Shown here: piece by piece, positions 20,855-34,083 of the stretch
Position numbering within the stretch: the stretch's first letter is position 1
Layout of the letters: the number at the start of each line of letters is the position of its first letter
NCBI RefSeq assembly: GCF_019320115.1
Contig: NC_089586.1
Span: 3,310,804-3,374,803 of the forward strand
From: Miscanthus floridulus
Lineage: Eukaryota; Streptophyta; Magnoliopsida; Poales; Poaceae
DNA length: 64,000 nt
Direction of reading: 5' to 3'
Notes under the pieces: model-generated
The model's input: the letters and a program-made list of their open reading frames with translations, nothing else
The model's database searches: none
Told to the model about the DNA's origin: nothing
Translations under genes and position numbers: made by a program

Positions 20855-23800
20855 GTCATGAGACCAGGATGCTACCCACTCATCATTGACCCCATCATCC
20901 ACAAGAAACGCCTCACCAAGGCATTGATGGACGGAGGCAGCGGCATCAACATCCTCTATGTCGACACCATCGACGCCATGCGCATCCCCCGATTGGAACT
21001 TCGCCCAGCGGGCTCTCCCTTCCACAGTGTGATCCCAGGAGCATAGGCATACATGCTCGGGTAGATTGACCTGCCCGTCACATTTGGCAACAGTGCCAAC
21101 TTTTGCTTAGAGGTCCTCACCTTTGAAGTGGTGGACTTCCTAGGTTCCTACCACGCAATCTTGGGGTGGCCATGCTACACTAAATTCATGGCGATCCCCA
21201 ACTACACCTACCTCAAGCTAAAGATGCTAGGACCAAACGGCATCATCACCATGGACAACGCCTTCTCGCATGCTTTCATGTCTAACCGTGAGCATTTTGA
21301 GCTCGCCACCGCGGTCATCAACTCGTCCGAGCTCCTACAGCTCAGGGAGTCATCGACCCCAATAGTCCTGGACTACAACAAACCAACCTTCTCGATGGCC
21401 TTCCATCCACTTAAGGAAACCAAGTCAGTGGGGATCGACCCCACTGACCCAACCAAGATGGTATGGATTAGGACCCAGCTCCTGGCCAAATAGGAATGCA
21501 AGCTCATCGACTTCCTATGCACCAATCACAATGTATTCACATGGAAGCCATCTGATATGCCGAGCATACCGTGGGACGTCGCCGAGCATGCACTGCGTCT
21601 CATCTCGGGCTCAAAGCCTGCTAAGCAATGCCTGCATCGCTTTGATGATGAGAGGCATAGGGCCATAGGTGAAGAGATCACCAAACACTTAGCAGCCAGA
21701 TTCATCAGAGAGGTTTTCCACTCCGACTAGCTTGCTAATCCCATTCTTGTTAAAAAGAAGACTGGGAAATGGAGAATGTGCGTCGATTATACTGGCCTCA
21801 ACAAAGCATGTCCAAAGGATCACTTTCCTTTGCTATGCATAGACCAGATAGTCGACTCCACCTCAGGTTGCGAGATCCTCTCCTTTCTGAATGCCTACTC
21901 AGGCTATCACTAGATCATGATGAAAGAGTTTGATCAGCTTACAACCTCGTTCATCACCCCATATGGTTCATACTGCTACGTGACCATGCCTTTTGGTCTG
22001 AAGAACGCTGGCGCCACCTACCAAAGGTGCATGCAGTAATGCTTCACCGACCAAATTGACCCGCTCGATCAGCCTGATCAAGCCGAGCGGACGAAACCAA
22101 CCATCGCTGTCTATGTTGATGACATAGTGGTCAAAATAGCTCGAGCTTGCGACCTAATCGCAAACTTGGCCGTGACATTCGTGAACCTTTGAAGGTTCAA
22201 CATCAAACTGAATCCCAAAAAATGTGTTTTTGGGATTCCGAAGTGGAAGCTGCTTGGATACATCATGTCTGAGTGTGGCATCGAGGCCAACCCCAAAAAG
22301 ATCATGGCCATCTCCAACATGGGCCCTATACACAATGTCAAGGGCGTACAAAGGCTCACTGGTAGTCTAGCTGCCCTGAGCCGATTCATCTCCCGGCTCG
22401 ATGAATGGGGGATGCCACTCTATAAGCTCCTAAAAAAGACAGACACCTTCATCTGGACTGAGGAAGCTCAGTAGGCTGTAGAGAGCCTCAAAGCATCACT
22501 GACATCGGCCCCAATCCTTGTCGCTCCCGAATAGGGAGAACCCCTCCTCCTCTTTGTTGCAGCAAGCAACCATGTAGTGAGTGTCGCCCTAGTCATCGAA
22601 AGGGAGGAGCTGAGACACAACCTTAAGGTCCAGCGACCCATATACTTCATTGGGGAGGTACTCACTGACCCCAAGGTCCGATACCTTTAGGTGCAAAAAC
22701 TCCTATACGCCATGCTGATGGTGACCCGAAAGCTCCTGCACTACTTCATCGACCACGAAGTCACAGTTGTCACTTCATACCCACTCAGAGACATCATCCG
22801 CAACCGCGATGCCATGAAATGGATCTCCAAGTGGGCACTCAAACTCATGGGCCACGACATCAGGTATATCCCTCGTACCACTATAAAGTCTTCGGCTCTT
22901 GCAGATTTTGTCGCTGAATGGACAGAGGTCCAGCTACCGACCCTAGATGTCATCCACAAGTACTGGACAATGTACTTTGATGGGTCCGTAATGGCACCTG
23001 GCTTAGGGGCTAGAGTGGTTCTGATCTCCCTAGATAGGAGTAGGCTCCGCTATGCCATTCGCCTCCATTTCTCAGCCTCAAACAACACCATAGAATATGA
23101 GGCCCTCATCAATGGGCTACGCATCGCCATCGAGCTCGGCGCTACGTGACTCTACATCCGCGGTGACTCAAAGTTAGTCATTGACTAGGTCATGAAGGAG
23201 TCCTCTTACAAAAGCCCCCTCATGACAGCATACTACCAGGAGGTGCACAAGCTCGAGGACAAATTCTAGGGGATTGAGCTGCATCACATCCCCCAAAAGG
23301 ACAATGATGCCACCAATTTTCTCGCAAAATTGGTCGCCAGGCGGGATCCGTCTCCGAGCGAGGTCTTCATCAATGACCTCCATAAGCCGTCCACCCACAT
23401 CCTAGAAGGTCCAATCTAGACACACCCTAATGCCAACCCGGTGCTCAGGGGCACCGACCCCGATGCCAAGCTGGTGCTCGAGGGCTCTGACCCTAGTGCC
23501 TCCATGACGACGTCACCCACTGACGTTGCCGTGTTGACACTCGATCAAACCGACTAGTGAGCGCCGCTACTCACCTACCTCCTCGAGGAGGTTCTCCCAC
23601 CTAAAAGGACTAAAGCTCGATGGATCGCTCAATGCGCCAAGACCTTTGTCACACTCGGTGACAAACTCTACAAATGGAGTCCATCGGGGGTGCTCATGAA
23701 GTGCATCCCTACCAACCAAGGGAAGCAGCTCCTCCTCGAGGTCCATGCTAGGATCTACGGACATCATGTGGCCCCAAGGTCGCTGGTCAGAAAAGCCTTT

Positions 23801-24790
23801 CACCAAGGTTTTTACTAGCCCACCACACTACGAGATGTAAAGGAGGTCGTCCGTAGGTGTGAGGGATGCCAATTCTATGCTCGGCAAACTCATTTACCGG
23901 CCCAGGAGCTTCAAACCATCCCCATCACCTGGCCATTTGTGGTCTAGGCCTCGACATGGTAGGACCCCTAAAAAAGGGCCCAGGCAGCTTCACTCACCTG
24001 CTCATAGTGGTTGATAAGTTCACCAAGTGGATAGAGGCTAAGCCCATCACCAACATCCGCTTAGAAGAGGCGGTCAAATTCTTCCTCGACATCATCTACC
24101 GGTTCGGCGTTCCTAACTGCATCATCACTGACCACGAGACTAACTTCACTGGAAAGAAGTTCCTAGACTTCAGTGATGGATACGACATTAGGATCGACTG
24201 GGCCTTGGTTAGACATCTACGTACTAACGGTCAGGTCGAGCGTGCCAATGGCATGGTCCTCCAAGGACTTAAGCCATGCATCTTTGACTGACTCAACAAA
24301 TACACCAGGTGATGGGTTGCAGAGGTCCCAATGATCCTCTGGAGCCTAAGAAGAACCCCGAACCGATCCATAGGGTTCACACCCTTCTTCCTAGCCTATG
24401 GAGCTGAAGCAGTGCTGCCCTCCGACCTCGACCATGGCGCCCCAAGAGTAAAGGCTTTCGACCACGATCGAGTCACAGAATCTTAGCAGGACACAGTCGA
24501 CCTGCTCGAAGAGGCCTGCGAGATGACTGTCATCTGCTTCGCTCGCTACCAACAAACTCTCCGTAGGTACCATGAAAGGAAGATCAAGGGAAGGATCCTT
24601 GAAGCCAGTGGTCTCATACTCTAGAGGACCCAATCAATGAAGGAGAAACACAAATTCTCACCATCATGGGAAGGACCCTATACGATGACCGAGGTGATCA
24701 GACCGGGTGCCTACCAACTGAAGGATGATAATGGCAATGTTCTCACCAACACTTGGAATATTGAATAGCTATGTCATTTTCCCCTAAATT
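20855..24790 (+). pseudogene. Pol of Tat-type gypsy C (protease, RT, two RNase H, integrase)
   Basis: Protease with DGGSG at 20930-20944. The reverse transcriptase core follows: MCVDYTGLNKACPKDHFP near 21780, [14 protein letters not shown] near 21985, YVDD at 22112-22123. Then come RT-linked RNase H (about 22530-22920), a second archaeal-like RNase H (WTMYFDGS at 22963, then NTIEYEALINGL) and integrase with a CEGC zinc-binding pair near 23865, GLDMVGP near 23950, a second catalytic Asp near 24127 and NGQVERANG near 24225. No chromodomain was seen. About twenty in-frame stops interrupt otherwise well-conserved frames; most are TAG at positions expected to be Gln or Trp, with several TGA for Arg. 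Gag is missing. The enzyme set would have replicated and integrated the element. It is inactive here. Confidence 0.85.
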
Positions 24791-25632
24791 TGGTCTTACC
24801 GCTTTTATTCAACACTTGCTCATGTAAAGCACCCCGGCTCGAACACTTTCAGCCCAGGTCACTTAGGGGCTCCATGAGGGTACAATACCAAATACTACCT
24901 CTCTTCTTTACTTTCAGATGGGACGTGGCCTAGGTATGGCCCACCACTACCGCATGACTAGGTGCGAGAAACAAAGCGCCACCATGTGCAGGCGGCCATC
25001 TGCCTTCCTAGGTGGAACTTGGAAAGGCCAAACTATAGGATTTCCACCCAAGAGAAACCATTAGGCTTCCTAAGTCAATCAAATGGCTCAGGAAAATGCC
25101 GAGAGACAGGTAAGGAGCAAAGGGACATCCCATGTGGGCCATGCCAACTCCATCACAAATGACGAGCACGGATCCTGGTCTGACATTTCTGATTGGAGCT
25201 CTTCAAACCCCATCACTCGAGTCATCAAGGTAACATTACCAAACTCCCACTATTTCTTTATATAATCATTCATACATCCATACATGCATTCATTCCATAC
25301 ACCCGCGCCCCTAGACGATTCTACCCAAATCGCCTGGGGGCTCAGGGGCTAAGGCATTGCATATGCGGTTAAATGCATCACAACGCTCTGTGTTGCGTCA
25401 CAAAATGGTAGTTGCCTCATTCAACATAAGCAACAACCAATTGAGGTTCGAAGGCTAGCCCACGAAGGGCTCAAGGCCACCTCATGTCAAACAGAGCCAG
25501 GGGAGAAAACACAGATGAGCCCCAAGCATCCCTCGCCCAGTCAGCCCCAAAGCAGATAGGGTCATCTCAACCTTCTCATTCGATCCTAAACCTCTGCCAA
25601 ACCCATAGAATCTCCATCGAGGGGAGACCAGC
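24791..25632 (+). other. Gypsy C 3' non-coding region, first segment
   Basis: No recognisable gene. A segment at 25105-25215 is a diverged repeat of 36090-36230 on the other side of copia D, so this region carries long-period repeats. A CCTAGACGATTCTACCC motif at 25311-25327 recurs at 56433 and, altered, at 56536. Confidence 0.5.
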
Positions 25633-27582
25633 TGAAAGGTCCTAATATGGCTAGAGGGGGATGAATAGCCTATTTAAAAATCTACAAACTAATTAGAGCA
25701 ATTTGATTAGTATAACAAATAGCGAAATGGAAACTTGCTCTAGCTCTACAAGGGTTGCAAGCCACCTATCCAACAATTCTAGTTATTATGATCACTAGGC
25801 ACACAATTTATAAGGTCACTACTCACTAAGAACTCTCACAATTGCTATACTAAAGAGCTCCACTAGATGAACTTAATCCACAAAGCAAACTCTCAATTCT
25901 AGCTACACTAAAGAGCTTGTTATAGCTAGTTTGTGGAAATGTAAATGAGTAAGTGAGGTGATTATACCGCCACGTAGAGGAGTGAACCAATCATAAGATG
26001 AATACTTTATTAATCACTGGGAGAATACCAAAGGGCAAGAGACAACCAATTTTCTCCTAAGGTTCACGTGCTTGCCAACACGCTATGTCCCCGTTGTGTC
26101 GACCAACACTTGGTGGTTTGGTAGCTAAGAGGTGTTGCATGAACCTCGTCCTCACAATTAGACACCGCAAGAACCTACCCATAAGTGAGGTAACTCAATG
26201 ACACAAGCAATTCGCTAGAGTTACCTTTTGGAACTCCACCAGGAAGGTACAAATCCCCTCACAATCACCGAAGATGGCCATGAACAATCACCAACTCATG
26301 CCAATCCTCCTCCACTGCTCCAAGCCGTCTAGGTGGTGGCAACCACCAAGAGAAACAAGTGAATCCTATAGCAAAACACAAATATCAAGTGCCTCTAGAT
26401 GCAATCACTCAAGCAATGCACTTAGATTCTCTCCCAATCTTACAATGATGATGGATTAATGATGGAGATGAGTGAGAGGGCTTTTGCTATGCTCACAAGG
26501 TTGCTATGTCAATGCAAAATGGCCAAGAGCGCGAGCTAGAGCCGGCCATGGGGCTTAAATAGAAGTCCCCATGAAATAGAGCCATTGTACCCCTTTACTG
26601 GGCATAACATGGGGTGTCCGGATGCTCCAGTCAAATTGACCGGATGCTAGACCTCAGCATCCGGTCACACGATTTGTGCCACGTGTCCCCTCTCTTCAAA
26701 TGTTGATCACCCGATCTCAACGGTCAAGTGATGACCGGACACAGCAGCCCAAAGTGACCAAACGCTGAACCCCAGCGTCGATCATTTCCAGTAAGCATCT
26801 AGAGACAACTTTTTATGACCGGACGCGTCCGGTCATGCTCGACTAGACACACCCAGCGTACGGGCACACGACAACTCCCCTGTGCGCTGCCACATCAGCA
26901 GGACCAGACGCAACCTTCCAGCATCCGGTCACTTAGTGACCCAGTGTCTGATCAGAGACCGATGCCAGCGTCTTCATGCTTCACCTGACCGGACATGCTG
27001 GTCCAACCGAGACCAGCGTCCGGTCACTTATAGTGACTTCTATCTTTTCTGTCTAGGGCGTCGTTGGCACTGTTGGATTGTTCGCACTCTATGGGCAGAC
27101 ACTCCATCAGTGAAGTTCCTAACCCTTGCTACAATGTGCCAACCACCAAGTGTGTCACCTTGTGCACATGTGTTAGCATATTTTCACAAACATTTTCAAG
27201 GATGTTAGCACTCCACTAGATCCTAAATGCATATGCAATGAGTTAGAGTATCTAGTGGCACTTTGATAACAGCATTTCAATACAAGTTTCACCCCTCTTA
27301 ATAGTATGGCTATCGATCCTAAATGTGATCACACTCACTAAGTGTCTCGATCACTAAAACAAAATGGCTCCTACTATTTATACCTTTGCCTTGAGCCTTT
27401 TGTTTTTTTCTTTCTTCTTTTCCAAGTTCAAGCATTTGATCATCACCATGCCATCACCATCACCATGATCTTTACCATTGCTTCATTACTTGGAGTAGTG
27501 CTACCTATCTCATAATCATTTTGATAAACTAGGTTAGCACTTAGGGTTTCATCAATTAACTAAAACCAAACTAGAGCTTTCA
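25633..27582 (-). repeat. 3' LTR of copia D
   Basis: Plus strand TGAAAGGTCC...GAGCTTTCA. On the minus strand a TATA-like box (complement of TTAAATA, 26555-26561) lies about 52 bp downstream of a GACCGGACGC cluster (26614-27030), which contains the perfect 18-bp palindrome at 26817-26834. Confidence 0.92.
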
Positions 27583-27596
27583 ATCTCCCCCTTTTT
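27583..27596 (-). other. Polypurine tract of copia D
   Basis: On the minus strand CCAAAAAGGGGGAG abuts the 3' LTR, the site where plus-strand DNA synthesis would be primed. Confidence 0.85.
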
Positions 27597-28697
27597 GGTA
27601 ATTGATAACAACCCACACAAAGATATGAATTGAAATTTAATTGAATCCATGTTGCTTGCCCAAGCATATTTACCATGTGTAAAAGAATATGGACAAGTTT
27701 CATGAACTCCAAATGGTAGCAATTGCTCCCCCTACATATGTGCTAAGAGTTTGGATTGTAGCTTGCACATATGCTTAGATAGGAAATATAGGAGACAATT
27801 TCTACCAAATGATGCTAAGGTATAAGAGATGGACCTTTGAAGCGTGATACCAATCGAAGTGCACCAATATACCATCCTTAGCACCATTGATAACTAGACA
27901 TACATCAAAACTAGAATACCCCATGAGATCAACATTACAAGCAAGGGTCTAGTTTCTATAAAATGAACATAAGTCTAGTTACTTTAGCCTATGCATGCTA
28001 GTTTCTCATTTCATCATTCAAGCCTATAACTAGCATACACCACACAAGCATGGATATTGAAATTTAAAACTTGTGCCATGCAAGCAAATATATGAAATGC
28101 ACATTCAAATACAACATACAAGTTTATGAGCTTGCTCCCCCTACTTGTGTGCATTTTTTATTGATCCCCTTACAATGTCATTTCATTTGTTTTCATTTGT
28201 TTGCTCCTCCTATCTTACTATCTTTGTGAATTTCTCTCCCCCTTTATCAACAATTAGCACAAAAGGTGAGCTCAAATTATAGATAGGTTGATGTGAAACT
28301 ATGTGAAATGAGGATCATTTTCCCAATTTGGTTCAAACTAGATCACTTGCAAAAGATATTTAACTCAGTTTAATCCAAGGACAAGCTTCTTCACACCTCT
28401 AAATAAGGCTTATCTTATACCATGCTGAGTTAAACACTTATAGATTATTTTCTAGATCAAACACTAGGTTTACAAGCCCATAAACATGTCATATGCTACC
28501 ACTAGATCATTTCAAGCATATAAGCAATAGTGGTACCATACAAGCATCAAATTCATTTGATTTTTATGAATAAGCCTAGGACATGATAGGAATGACTAGA
28601 TGCACTAAACAAATCCTTAGCAATGGATGGATGACATGTCAATCAACTTTATCTTGCTTTGCTCGAAGGAGAGACATGTCATATAATGGGGGGTGCA
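27597..28697 (-). other. Non-coding region between pol and 3' LTR of copia D
   Basis: About 1.1 kb, AT-rich, without an ORF of note. In SIRE-like elements this is where an extra or envelope-like ORF can lie; none is seen here. Confidence 0.6.
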
Positions 28698-31600
28698 TCA
28701 ACACATATTTGAGAAGTCAAGTATGTTCAATTCATTCTTTAGCTTGCAAAACCTCTTCTCATCAAGTGACTTAGTGAAGATATCGGCAAGTTGATCTTCG
28801 GTGCCCACACTCTCAATGCAAATATCCCCTTTTTGTTGATAATCTCTTATGAAATGATGGCGGACATCAATATGCTTTGTTCTTGAATATTGAACCGGGT
28901 TGTTGGTGAGCTTTACGGCACTTTCATTGTCACATAGCAATGGCACTTGCTTGAATTTGATTCCAAAATCACTCAAAGTAGCCTTCATCCAAAGTAATTG
29001 AGCACAACAACTATCGGCCAAAATGTACTCCGCTTCGGCGGTTGAAAGTGCTACACTATTTTGCTTCTTTGATGACCAAGACACAAGTAAACTTCCCAAT
29101 AGTTGACATGTGCCTGATGTGCTCTTTCTCTTAACTTTGCATCCCGCATAATCAGAGTCTGAATATCCAATCAACTCAAATCTTGCTCCTTTGGGATACC
29201 ACAATCCAACATTTTGTGTATGCTTCAAGTACCTCAATATTCTCTTTGTTGCCTTCAAATGACTTTCTCTTGGTGAGGCTTGAAATCTAGCACACATACA
29301 TACACTAAACATCACATCTGTCCTTGATGCGGTCACATAGAGTAGGCTTCCAATTATAGACCGATACATCTTTTGATCCACCATGTTGCCGCTAGCATCA
29401 CTATCCAAGCTTCCACTTGTTCCCATTGGTGTACTAATAGCTTTAGCATCATCCATTCCAAACTTCTTAAGCATGTCCTTGATATACTTACCTTGACTCA
29501 TAAATATGCCATTCTTCATTTGCTTGATTTGAAGACCAAGGAAGTAACTAAGCTCTCCAATCATAGATATCTCAAACTCACTTGCCATCATCTTGCCAAA
29601 CTCCTCACAAAAATCTTGATTTGTTGACCCAAATATGATATCATCAACATAGATTTACATTAAAAACAAGTCATTTCCAAGCTTCTTGGTGAAGAGAGTG
29701 GTGTCAACCTTTCCCATCTTGAATCCCTTAGAGAGTAGGAAATCCCTCAATCTCTCATACCATGCTCTAGGTGCTTGTTTTAATCTATACAAAGCCTTTC
29801 TCAACTTGTAAACATGGTTGGGTTTCTTTTCATCTTCAAAATTGGGAGGTTGCTCAACATACACGAGCTCATTGATGTACCCATTGAGAAATGCACTCTT
29901 CACATCCATTTGGTACAACTTGATGTTGTGGGCACAAGCATTGGCTAACAAGATCCTAATTGCTTCCAATCTTGCAACTGGCGCATATGTTTCTCCAAAG
30001 TCAAGACCTTCAACTTGAGTGTAACATTGAGCCACTAATATTGCTTTGTTCCTTATTACTATCCCATCTTGATCTTACTTATTCCGAAAGACCCACTTGG
30101 TTCCAATCACATTATGATCCTTAGGCCTCTCAACTAACTCCCATACTTGGTTTCTTATGAAGTTGTTTAGCTCTTCATGCATAGCATTGACCCAATCAAC
30201 ATTCTTCAAAGCTTCATCTATCTTCTTAGGTTCAATGGATGACACAAATGAGAAGTGCTCACAAAATGAAGCCAATCTTGATCTAGTTTGCACACCTCTT
30301 GAAATATCACCAATGATAGTGTCCAATGGATGATCTCTTGCAACATTGGTTAGTTAAAGTACTTGCACTTGATTGCTTATATTTGATTGATCACTTGGTT
30401 GAGATAATGAACTAGCCATGTGTTGTTGATCTTGCACTTTGTCATGACTAGCATTTGCTTGAACTTGATCATGAGAACCACTAGCTTGCACATTTGAGTT
30501 AGAGAACACTTGATTCTTGTCATCTTCAACATCAATCACCTCTCTAGGCCTTATATCAACAATGTCCATATTCTTTATTGCATTGACCAATTGAGTGTCT
30601 CTTACATCATCTAGATTCTCATCTTCCTCTTAGGAACCATTTGTTTCATCAAATTCCACACCATGAACCTCCTCAAGAGTACCACTAGCCAAATTCTAAA
30701 CTCTATATGCCTTGCTAGTAGTGGAGTAACCAAGCAAGAAGCCTTCATCACATTTCTTTTCAAACTTGATCAATCTAATGCCTTTCTTCAACATGTAGCA
30801 TTTACAATCAAAAACCCAAAAGTATGCTATGTTGGGCTTTCTTCCATTCAATAGCTCATATGGTGTCTTCTACATCATGGGGTGACAATAGAGTCGATTG
30901 CTATAATAGCAAGCCATGTTTATTGCTTCGGCCCAAAATTATTGACTCACATTGTACTCACTCAACATTGATCTTGCCATGTCAATCAAAGTTCTATTCT
31001 TTCTTTCAACTAGGCCATTTGATTATGGAGCGTACTTGGCCGAGAATTGATGTCTAATTCCAAATTCACTACACAACTCATCAATTCTAGTGTTCTTGAA
31101 TTCACTACCATTGTCACTTCTAACTTTCTTGATAGTTGTTTCAAACTCATTGTGAATGCCCTTGACAAATGATTTGAATATTGCAAACACATCACTCCTG
31201 TCAACAAGAAAGAACACCCATGCGTATCTAGTGAAATCATCCACAATCACAAATTCATATTTGTTTCCCCCAATGCTAGTGTATGTAGTTGGTCCAAACA
31301 AGTCCATGTGCATCAACTCAAATGCCTTAGATGTGCTCATCATGTTCTTCTTAGGATGTGTGTTACCAACTTGCTTTCTGGCTTGACATGCACTACATAG
31401 CTTATCCTTTTCAAATGTGACATCTTTCAAGCCTCTAACTAAGTCATGCTTGATCAACTTGTACAATTGTTTCATTCCAACATGACCAAGCCTTCTATGT
31501 CATAACCAACCCATGCTAGATTTAGTGATCAAACATGTTGACAATTGAGCTTCTCTAGCATTGAAATAAACTAAGTATAGATTTTCATATCTAAATCCTT

Positions 31601-31931
31601 TGAATATCAAGTTAGAGCCATCTACACTTATGATCTCTACATCATCCACCCCAAATATACACTTGAAACCAAGATCACACAATTGAGCTACCGATAATAG
31701 GTTGAAGTTCAAGCTCTCTACTAGTAGCACATTGGTAATACTCAAGTCATTGGATATTGCAATCTTACCAAGCCCTTTGACCTTGCCTTTGCCATTGTCA
31801 CCAAATGCGATACTATCAATCCCATTGCTCTTATTTTCATTGATTGAATTGAACATTCTTGGATCACCGGTCATGTGTTGTGTGCACCCACTATCAAGCA
31901 CCCAATGCCTTTCTCTGACTTTATAATTGAC
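28698..31931 (-). pseudogene. Pol of copia D
   Basis: Read leftward from GTC at 31931, directly after a TAG. Protease LDSGCTQHM near 31895; GAG-pre-integrase HRRLGHVG near 31490; integrase HMDLFGP near 31300, RSDNGSEF near 31115 and GLVERKN near 31010; reverse transcriptase from about 30130 with YVDD at 29637-29654; RNase H to TKSLDEKRFC near 28750, ending NMC at 28698. Nearly the whole pol stays in one frame. The breaks are about eight stops (near 31500, 31028, 30945, 30870, 30632, 30355, 30076 and 29655), most of them TAA or TAG where Gln is expected and one for Trp. It is inactive but only lightly damaged. Confidence 0.9.
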
Positions 31932-31944
31932 CTACAAAAGAAGA

Positions 31945-34023
31945 TCAATTCTTTTTAGGTACCCAAACTTGCTTGGGTCCTTGAAGGTTAGTTACCAAAG
32001 TCTTTGGTACCCAAATGGCCTTCTTCTTTGGGCCCACAATTGGTGTACTAATGAATTTAGCCTTCACACCATTGACACCCTTAACAAGCATGTAACAAGA
32101 ATCAAATTTAATTGAGGATACATTAGGTAATTTATTCTTTCTAATCTTGCAATTTTGCTCTATATGCCCAACTTGTTTGCATCTATTGCAAAACCGACCA
32201 TTGCCCTTCACAAAGCTAACTTTAGGAGTGACAAAGGCCATCTTGTCTTTCTTGGGGGTATACCCTAATCCCTCTTTGTTGAGAGAAAACCTTTGGCAAC
32301 CCAAACACTTTAGCAAGCGGGCATCTCCACCATAGGCATTGCCTAAGGCACGAGTGAGCTCATTCACCTCCTTCTTGAGAGTCTTATTTTCCACCATTAG
32401 TGAGGCATCACAAGTGAGACCATCACTCAAAGGTGAAGTAGAAGTAGTAGTGCTACAAGAAGTGTTAGTGGGAGCAACTACAATGGGCTTATAAAAAGTT
32501 TCATCAATAAGATCACATGTTAGTCCCACATCACAAGACACGATCACTTGCTCCTTCTTGGCCTCCTCCTTCTTGACTTGCTTGATGAGAGAGGAGTGAG
32601 CTTTTCAAGCTTAGAGTGAGCTTTGCCAAGCTTCTTATGGGCTTCCATTAGCCTCTCATGAGTGGCATTGAGCTCATTAAGAGATTGCTCAAGAAATTTG
32701 ACTTTCTTGTTCAATTCTTTGCACTCCTTTCTCTTTATCTCAAAGCAAGTGTGCACTTGCTCACACATGTCCATGAGCTCCTCCTTAGAGTACTCTTCTT
32801 CTTCATAATCACTCCTACAAGCATCACTTTCACATTCATCATCATCACTCACATCATATTTTACCTTGGTAGGCTTTGCCATGAGGCATGTTGATGAAGT
32901 GTCGAAGATAGAGGGCTTGTTGTTGATGGCGATGCTTGCTAGTGCTTTCTTGATAGATTTCTTGCCATCATCACTAGAGTCATCAATATCCAAAGAGCCA
33001 TTACTATCCCAAGTGACCACATAGCCTCCACCCTTCTTCTTCTTTTTTCTCCTTCTTCTCCTTCTTTTCTTTCTTGTCCTTCTTGTGCTTCTTCTTCTCA
33101 TCCTCATCATTATCACTATTGTAGGGACAATCCACTACAACATGATCGGGGCTCTTGCAATTGTAGCATCTTCTCACATATTCTTTGTTTTTGGTGTGAT
33201 CTCTTCTCTTTCTTGCACCATACCCCTTCTTCATGAATTTGCCCATCTTGCGCACAAATAGAGCCATGGCCACATCATCAATGTCACTAAGATCCTCATC
33301 ATCACTTGATACTTTCTTGGACTTGCCCTTGTTCTTGGATGATGAGCTAGCCTTGAATGCTAAACTCTTCTTCTTCTTGTCTTCTTCCTTCTTGTCATCC
33401 TTGTCAACACCTTCCCTTTCCACATGGTATGTCTCTTGTGTTATGATATCACCTAGTACTTGGTTAGGGATAATCTCCTTTAATCCTCCTCTTATGATAA
33501 GCAATCTCAACATCTCAAATCTTGGAGGTAGGCATATTAAGAAACGATGAGAGACATCATCATCCTTGATCTTCTCTCCCAAAGCCTTCAAGTCATTGAC
33601 AATTACTTGTAACCGATGGAACATCTCTAGAATGCTCTCATCATCCTTCATCTTAAAGCTTGTCAACTTATCCTTGAGGATGTACAACTTGGCACTCTTC
33701 ACCACCGGTGTGCCCTCATATGTTTCCTCCAATCTCTTCCATGCCTCATTAGCTCTTTCACAATCCTTGATTTGCTCAAACACCTTGGAATCAATGGCAT
33801 TGTATATGGTGTTGAGAGCCATTGTATTGCATTGCTTGTTGGTCTTGTCTTGGTTGGTAGAATTATCGGGATCAATGATAGCATAGTCATTCTCAGTCAC
33901 CTCCCATACTTGATCATTGATTGAACCAAGATACATCCTCATCTTTCTCTTCCAATAATCATAGCATATGCCATCAAAGAATGGTGGTTTGCCCCCCACA
34001 TGGTTCAATACAACTTGAGCCAT
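31945..34023 (-). pseudogene. Gag of copia D
   Basis: Starts MAQVVLNHVGGKPPFFDG at 34023, 61 bp from the LTR. The N-terminal UBN2-type domain runs to about 33400. A first zinc knuckle (CYNCKSPDHVVVDC) lies near 33130-33170, followed by a Lys-rich run, an acidic stretch, a coiled coil (about 32580-32790) and a second knuckle (CNRCKQVGHIEQNC) near 32150-32190. Gag ends VWVPKKN at 31945. Two frame changes (near 33050 and 32550) disrupt it. The order knuckle, coiled coil, knuckle is shared with B and E. Confidence 0.88.
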
Positions 34024-34068
34024 AATTTAACACTGAGGTTGTTAAGCCTTTAATCAAACGGTGACCAC

Positions 34069-34081
34069 GGCTCTAATACCA
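34069..34081 (-). other. Primer-binding site of copia D
   Basis: TGGTATTAGAGCC on the minus strand, 2 bp from the LTR, matches the initiator methionine tRNA complement except for one transition. Confidence 0.85.
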
Positions 34082-34083
34082 CT

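Noticed and set aside
20855..24790. Amber-codon recoding to explain the many TAG stops in gypsy C
   Set aside because: Other lesions (TGA and TAA) occur too, and gag is missing. Decay by C-to-T change is simpler.
27597..28697. Hidden extra ORF in copia D at the place where E has one
   Set aside because: All frames are closed by frequent stops in about 1.1 kb and no similarity to E's accessory gene was seen.
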